Below are positions 59,828 through 64,000 of a DNA stretch of 64,000 nucleotides, one piece after another. Source of the DNA: Acidobacteriota bacterium (GTDB lineage Bacteria > Actinomycetota > Acidimicrobiia > Acidimicrobiales > Microtrichaceae); NCBI GenBank assembly GCA_003577145.1, contig QEUP01000005.1, forward strand, positions 1 to 64,000. The letters run 5' to 3'. How positions within the stretch are numbered: position 1 is the first letter of the stretch; the number at the start of each line of letters is the position of its first letter. A program made the translations under genes and the position numbers. The notes beneath the pieces are model-generated. The model did no database searches and was not told the DNA's origin. It worked only from the letters and a program-made list of their open reading frames with translations.

Positions 59828-61218
59828 GTGGCCTCGTCTTCGTCCGCGGGGGTCGGGGCGGGGGCATCTCCGGTACCCTCGGTCGTCTCGAGGGCTTGCG
59901 AACGGTCCAGAATGCTCTGGATGATCACCTGTGCGTCATCCGCAATCGTGAACCGGGCGCGTCGCAGCACGAGAGCTCCGACGATTACCGGCGGCATGAC
60001 GATGTAGAACGCGGTGACCAGCGAGCCGGTCAGGTCGGAGAGCAACCCTACGAGTGGTGGAGCCAGAGCCGTGCCGAAGATCGTCGATATCAGCGCGAAG
60101 GCAGAGGTGCTCATGCCTCGGGATTGCATGGGCGCGACGTCCATGAGCGCGGCTCGAAGCGCAGGGGCGCATGCCGAAGCAGCGACGAGGCCGAGAAACT
60201 GAAGGGGGAGCGTCAGTCTCAACGTAGAGACGGCGAACGAGATGATGAACGCCGCGGCGCAGGCAGTTATGGCGGAGCTGACGAGGTTGATGCGACCGGC
60301 CGGGCTGCTTCCATAGACACGGTCAGCGGCACGTCCGCCCCACAGCGTCCCGATGATTCCCCCCACACCGAGAACCAGGCCGACCACACCCGCTGCGTGG
60401 CCGGTCGACATGTCGAAGGTCCGCTCGTAGTAGGGGACCAGCCACTGCCCTATTGCCATGACCGTGAAGAGCATCACACTGACACCGATCAGTATGTAGC
60501 GCATGGTCCGGATGCTGAGGATCATCTTCAGCTCGGAGCGCAGCTCGGCCCAGGCGCGCACGGCCAGCTCGCGTGGTGGCAGTGCGTCCGGGAGGTCACG
60601 GCTGTCCTCGGTCACTCCGTCCGCCTCGCCCCGCAGCGGCTCACGAAGCCTGAAGACCGCGATGGCGGTGAGCGAACCCGGGACTCCGACGAGGAGGAAC
60701 GCCCACCTCCATCCCAGTGCGCCACCGACGAAGCCCCCGAGAGCCACACCTGCTCCCAGCCCCACGAAGAAGAGCACCTGTTGCACCGAGAAGACGCGGC
60801 CGCGTGCCCGGGCGGGGTAGTAGTCGGCCAGAAGGGATGTCGAAGAGGGGTCGTCGACAGCCTGTCCGAAGCCCAGCAGCGCTCGGGCGGCGAAGAGCTG
60901 AACGTAGTTGAGCGCGAGCGCCGCCATCGTGCTGAGAGCGCTCCAGCTCAACAGCACCCACCCGATGACCCTGGTCCGCGTGTAGCGATCGGCGACCCAA
61001 CCCGCGGGGATCGTCACGAGCGCATTGACGAAGACGAAGGCAAAGGACAGCGCACCGAGGGCGAAATCGGAAAGCTTGAAATCCTCCTTGATGAGCTCCT
61101 GAACCCCCCGCAGGATGCTGGTGTCGACCTGATCGACGAAGGTGACCAAGGCCAGGATCACCAGGGGCTTCTTGGCGTAGGTGAACCCCCCGGCTCGCGA
61201 CCGCCGGTGTCGAGCCAT
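59818..61218 (-). CDS. MFS transporter, spinster-like
   Basis: The 466-residue protein has twelve predicted helices. The early motifs FVDQVDTSILRGVQELIKEDFKLSDFALG and IPAGWVADRYTRTRVIGW, and ARALLGFGQAVDDPSSTSLLADYYP, match the spinster/hexuronate-like MFS group. The central loop has LRAWAELRSELKMILSIRTMR. The substrate is unknown. The start and next gene are divergent with a 176-nt region between. The C-terminal tail is acidic. Confidence 0.88.
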   Translation of the reverse strand: MARHRRSRAGGFTYAKKPLVILALVTFVDQVDTSILRGVQELIKEDFKLSDFALGALSFAFVFVNALVTIPAGWVADRYTRTRVIGWVLLSWSALSTMAALALNYVQLFAARALLGFGQAVDDPSSTSLLADYYPARARGRVFSVQQVLFFVGLGAGVALGGFVGGALGWRWAFLLVGVPGSLTAIAVFRLREPLRGEADGVTEDSRDLPDALPPRELAVRAWAELRSELKMILSIRTMRYILIGVSVMLFTVMAIGQWLVPYYERTFDMSTGHAAGVVGLVLGVGGIIGTLWGGRAADRVYGSSPAGRINLVSSAITACAAAFIISFAVSTLRLTLPLQFLGLVAASACAPALRAALMDVAPMQSRGMSTSAFALISTIFGTALAPPLVGLLSDLTGSLVTAFYIVMPPVIVGALVLRRARFTIADDAQVIIQSILDRSQALETTEGTGDAPAPTPADEDEATQL

Positions 61219-61381
61219 CGTCGCGATGCTAGGAGCGGGACGAGCCTGATGTCATGGCTCGGCCGCTCGAACGGCGGAAGTAGATCCATGGGTGAGGCGA
61301 TTGCGGACCGGGAGCCATCCCGTTGCGAGTGAGGGCCTGGCGGACCGGCACCCCCTCGCCCCGCCGCGGTGCAGGGGCGCG

Positions 61382-61387
61382 TAGTCT
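61382..61387 (+). promoter_or_regulatory. Candidate -10 box for a leaderless transcript
   Basis: TAGTCT ends 7 nt before ATG 61395, the spacing of a leaderless transcript. It supports that start over the later in-frame GTG 61461. Confidence 0.4.
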
Positions 61388-61394
61388 CGGATGG

Positions 61395-61922
61395 ATGCAA
61401 TCACTGGTCCTCCGAGAGGTGGTGGCGACAAGCGGGGCAGGAACCGCGCGCGCTCACCGGGTGATCAGCTTCCAGACAGCCAGGCGAGCCGTGACCCTGC
61501 TCGCGTTCGTCGTCGTGGTCGCGGCGTGTGGTGGGCCCAGCGAGCCGGTACGCCAAGACGGCGGTGTGGTCGAGGGTGGGGAATTGCGGCCCTCCGCGCT
61601 GCGGGTGGGGGACTGCATCACCGACCAGGAACCGACTCCTGGCTATGTGGAGGTGGTTCCGTGCGAGGAGTCCCACGTACGCGAGGTGTTCCTGCTGAGC
61701 GAGCTGGAGGTCGATCGCTACGACCGTGACGAGATCGACGAGTCCGCACGAGGGATCTGCGGGGACCCCGAGGCGGTTGCCGGGTACGCCGGTGGCACAG
61801 CGGACCTCGCCGTGTTCTGGTATGTGCCGACCGAAGCCGAGTACGACGAAGGCGAGAGCTTCTTGGTCTGCGCGCTCCGCAGCGCCTCCGACGAGCCCCT
61901 GACCGGGTCACTGCACCGTTAG
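61395..61922 (+). CDS. Septum-formation-family lipoprotein
   Basis: The 175-residue protein has a hydrophobic segment ending in a lipobox AAC (LLAFVVVVAAC). The domain LRVGDCITDQEPTPGYVEVVPC, then SHVREVFLLSEL, ends with paired cysteines (RGICGD, LVCAL), the pattern of the actinobacterial 'septum formation' domain. The name comes from homologues; a role in division is not shown. ATG 61395 fits the -10 box; GTG 61461 would give a more compact signal peptide. It ends 5 nt from the convergent PhoD-like gene. Confidence 0.75.
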   Translation: MQSLVLREVVATSGAGTARAHRVISFQTARRAVTLLAFVVVVAACGGPSEPVRQDGGVVEGGELRPSALRVGDCITDQEPTPGYVEVVPCEESHVREVFLLSELEVDRYDRDEIDESARGICGDPEAVAGYAGGTADLAVFWYVPTEAEYDEGESFLVCALRSASDEPLTGSLHR

Positions 61923-61927
61923 CGCGT

Positions 61928-63649
61928 TCACGAAACGCGTGTGAGACCGGGCTCGCCGGCGGTGAGCGCGAATTCGGCGTCATCGCCGATCGCGGAGGTC
62001 TCCTCGAGGGTGGTCTCAACCGTTCGGTAGGTCGTCACCCACTCGTCGCGGGACACGGTGCAACGAACGTAACCCCGCTCGTCCTTGTTGTAGTAGTCGA
62101 AGTTGGGGCCGTAGGCCGACTCGAGGATCGCGCCGAAGCCGCCGTCCTCGATTGCGGAGGAGATCGAGGTGCCAACGAACTCCGCACCGACGATCTCGGA
62201 CTCAGGATCATCGGCCAGCGCCCGCAGCGGACCGGCTGCGCTGGCGTGGATGTCACCGGTGAGCACCACGTTGTTCGGTGAGCCCGTGCCTGCGAGAGCC
62301 GACAGCAGGCGTTGACGCTGCTCCGGGTATCCGTCCCACTGGTCGAAGTTGAAACCCTCCAGCTCAGAGATGTCTTCACCGAGGGCGTTCTGAATCGTCA
62401 CCCCGAGCTCGCCCAGCTCTTCGAGATCGAGGTTCTCGCCCTCGATCGGTGTGGGGGTGACCACGACCTGCTGGGCGAGGACGTTCCAGAGGGACTCCGA
62501 GCCGCTGAGCCCGTCCAAGAGCCAGAGCTCCTGCTCCTCGCCCAGGATGAGCTGGTCCGGCGCGTGGATGTCGGGGCAATCGAGTCCGGCGTCGACACCG
62601 GGGATGATCGAGCACGCCTGGTTCGCACGGTATTGACGGGTGTCGAGCACCCAGAACCGGGCGAGGTCACCCCAGACGAACTCCCGGTAGATCTGCAGAT
62701 CGGGCCCGACAGGTGCTTCGGTCCTGATCGGCATCGACTCGTAGAAGACCTGATAGGCGGCCGCGCGACGTTCAAGGAACTGCTCGACTGGTGAGTCGTT
62801 CTGGTCGAAGTCGCCTGCGTAGTTGTTCTCGACCTCGTGATCGTCCCAGGTGACGATCCAGGGAAACGCCGCGTGTGCCTCCTGGAGGGCCACATCGCTC
62901 TTGTACAGCGCGTAGCGGTTGCGATAGCCGTCCACCGTGGTCGGCTCCGGCCCTTCGTGCTGCCGCACGCCGGTTTCACCGACACCCCCCTCGTAGATGT
63001 AATCACCGAGGAACAGGACGAAGTCGAGGTCCTCGGCCACGAGGTTGCCGTACGCGGTGAAGTAGCCGTCCTCCCAGTGCTGGCACGAGGCAAAGGCGAA
63101 GCGGAGCTCTTCGGGCGAGGAGTCGGCTGAGGGGAGCGTTCGCGTGCGACCGACCGGGCTGGTGAAGCCTTCCACACGGAAGCGGTAGTAGTACCAGCTG
63201 TCTGGCTGCAACCCCGTGGCGTCGACGTGGACGCTGTGACCGAAGGCCGCGGGTGCAGCGGCGATGCCCGTGGCGTGCAACTCGGAGAACTCCTCATCGG
63301 CCGCAACCTCCCACAAGACCTGGGCATCGGAATCGACCGGCAGGCCACCTCCGTTCAGTGGGTCAGGGGCGAGACGCGTCCACAGGATCACACTCGACGG
63401 AAGAGGGTCGCCGGAGGCCACGCCGAGGGTGAACGGGTCACGGTCGAGATCGGCGACAGCCGGCGGGTCGAGCGCGGCGATGCTCGGGTCGGTGGCTTCG
63501 GCGGAGGTTCCCTGGCCGCCGCCGCCGGGCTCGTCCTGGTCGGTGGAGCACGCAGCCGCCACGCCGGCCACGACCAACCCCAAGAAGCCCCGTCGGCTCA
63601 GGCCGACCCAGGGGGCGTCGGTGGCGGGCCTGTCTGGAGGATCGGGCAT
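61928..63649 (-). CDS. PhoD-family alkaline phosphatase/phosphodiesterase, Tat lipoprotein
   Basis: The 573-residue protein has a Tat signal (SRRGFLGLVVAGVAAAC, residues 18-34) that is also a lipobox, then a fibronectin-like N-terminal domain (LGVASGDPLPSSVILWTRLAP) and the metallophosphatase core: FLGDYIYEGG, VTWDDHEVENNYAGD, DTRQYR and NVVLTGDIHASAAG. PhoD enzymes hydrolyse phosphomonoesters and diesters with Ca2+ and Fe3+. The protein is exported folded. Together with the PhoX-like protein at 15.5 kb it suggests phosphate scavenging. ATG 63649 has GGAGG upstream. Confidence 0.92.
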   Translation of the reverse strand: MPDPPDRPATDAPWVGLSRRGFLGLVVAGVAAACSTDQDEPGGGGQGTSAEATDPSIAALDPPAVADLDRDPFTLGVASGDPLPSSVILWTRLAPDPLNGGGLPVDSDAQVLWEVAADEEFSELHATGIAAAPAAFGHSVHVDATGLQPDSWYYYRFRVEGFTSPVGRTRTLPSADSSPEELRFAFASCQHWEDGYFTAYGNLVAEDLDFVLFLGDYIYEGGVGETGVRQHEGPEPTTVDGYRNRYALYKSDVALQEAHAAFPWIVTWDDHEVENNYAGDFDQNDSPVEQFLERRAAAYQVFYESMPIRTEAPVGPDLQIYREFVWGDLARFWVLDTRQYRANQACSIIPGVDAGLDCPDIHAPDQLILGEEQELWLLDGLSGSESLWNVLAQQVVVTPTPIEGENLDLEELGELGVTIQNALGEDISELEGFNFDQWDGYPEQRQRLLSALAGTGSPNNVVLTGDIHASAAGPLRALADDPESEIVGAEFVGTSISSAIEDGGFGAILESAYGPNFDYYNKDERGYVRCTVSRDEWVTTYRTVETTLEETSAIGDDAEFALTAGEPGLTRVS

Positions 63650-63671
63650 GAACCGGTGAGGATAGCCAGTC

Positions 63672-63974
63672 TCAAAGCGCGCCGCTGAGAGCGTCGACGA
63701 CGATCCGGGTGACCTCTCCGATCGTGGGGGGCGGGTGCGGATGGTAGGACTCAACGGTCACGGAGAGCTCGGTCACGGCACCGGCGCCGTCACGCAGCGC
63801 CAACACGACCTGGCACGCGCCGTGCTGCTCGAACTCGACGAGGATCTCGACGAGTCCCGACCCTCGGTCGAGGTAGGTGATCTCACCCAACGAGACCACC
63901 TCGTCGACGACGAAGCGGAAGGCATCATCCCGCGGCGCGAAGATGCCAATTGCGTCCTCGGCGATCCTTCTCAC
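63672..63974 (-). CDS. Small protein of unknown function, possibly cut by the window edge
   Basis: The frame from GTG 63974 gives 100 residues with alternating beta-strand character (ITYLDRGSGLVEILVEF; QVVLALRDGAGAVTELSVTVES) and no signal or membrane helix. No in-frame stop is seen between 63974 and the right edge, so the gene may begin outside the window. It lies 22 nt upstream of the PhoD-like gene on the same strand and could share its transcript. Family not recognised. Confidence 0.55.
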   Translation of the reverse strand: MRRIAEDAIGIFAPRDDAFRFVVDEVVSLGEITYLDRGSGLVEILVEFEQHGACQVVLALRDGAGAVTELSVTVESYHPHPPPTIGEVTRIVVDALSGAL

Positions 63975-64000
63975 GGCAAGCGACGAAGTCGCCGCTGCTG

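Noticed and set aside
59440-61332. A 630-codon open frame on the plus strand opposite the MFS transporter
   Set aside because: It is the antisense frame of a clear twelve-helix transporter and has the Arg/Gly/Asp/Glu-rich composition of GC-rich shadow frames.

Overview
The window is GC-rich, densely packed DNA from what looks like an actinobacterium, perhaps class Acidimicrobiia. That placement is an inference from gene content: a TIGR03084/MDMPI-type protein, a WS/DGAT wax-ester acyltransferase, LytR-CpsA-Psr and septum-formation lipoproteins, several Tat-exported proteins, many GTG starts, GTGA/ATGA overlaps, and TANNNT boxes placed 6-9 nt before start codons as in leaderless transcription. 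I see no rRNA, tRNA, IS element, prophage or CRISPR array. Most genes are ordinary chromosomal genes.

Layout. 1-0.9 kb: the possible start of a leftward exported protein, then a solitary mosaic array of hairpin repeats. 0.9-6.5 kb: hydrolase, methyltransferase, beta-helix lipoprotein, acyltransferase-3 and MDMPI-like genes. 6.6-12 kb: an acyl-CoA carboxylase operon of methylcrotonyl/geranyl type with a nitronate monooxygenase-like gene and a convergent TetR regulator. 12-17 kb: secreted PLC-like phosphodiesterase, PPK2, a lipoprotein and a PhoX/DUF839 protein. 17-26 kb: enoyl-CoA hydratase and VOC pair, NadA, an FAD oxidoreductase followed by a beta-lactamase-like gene remnant, and an epimerase, ThDP-enzyme and cupin group. 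26-38 kb: carbon metabolism, with PPDK, a GH65 disaccharide phosphorylase plus beta-phosphoglucomutase, and a dihydroorotate-dehydrogenase-like protein plus pyruvate:ferredoxin oxidoreductase. 37.5-42 kb: TIGR01777 epimerase, WS/DGAT, MtnA and an AI-2E-type permease.

42.5-48.3 kb is the most unusual part. An M23 peptidase is followed by a tight operon of a MauE-like membrane protein, a Tat-exported cysteine-rich protein resembling methylamine dehydrogenase light chain (MauA), a MauD-like membrane thioredoxin, a 30-residue membrane peptide and three further small proteins. No MauB heavy chain is present, and the second tryptophan of the TTQ cofactor appears replaced by alanine. The MauA-like domain is fused to three repeats of a secreted domain that recurs in the SGNH hydrolase at 51.3 kb. 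The locus looks like a cell-envelope disulfide-maturation cassette for a non-catalytic MauA homologue.

48-64 kb holds a doubly degenerate GGDEF-EAL protein, a sensorless histidine kinase with a NarL-type regulator, the SGNH protein, a HEXXH metalloprotease with a glycine-rich linker, and a membrane protein that joins a cytoplasmic sigma-70-like domain to an extracellular esterase fold whose nucleophile serine is glutamate. Envelope and housekeeping genes follow: SDR, LCP, DUF2993, cyclophilin, MFS, septum-formation lipoprotein and a PhoD-type phosphatase.
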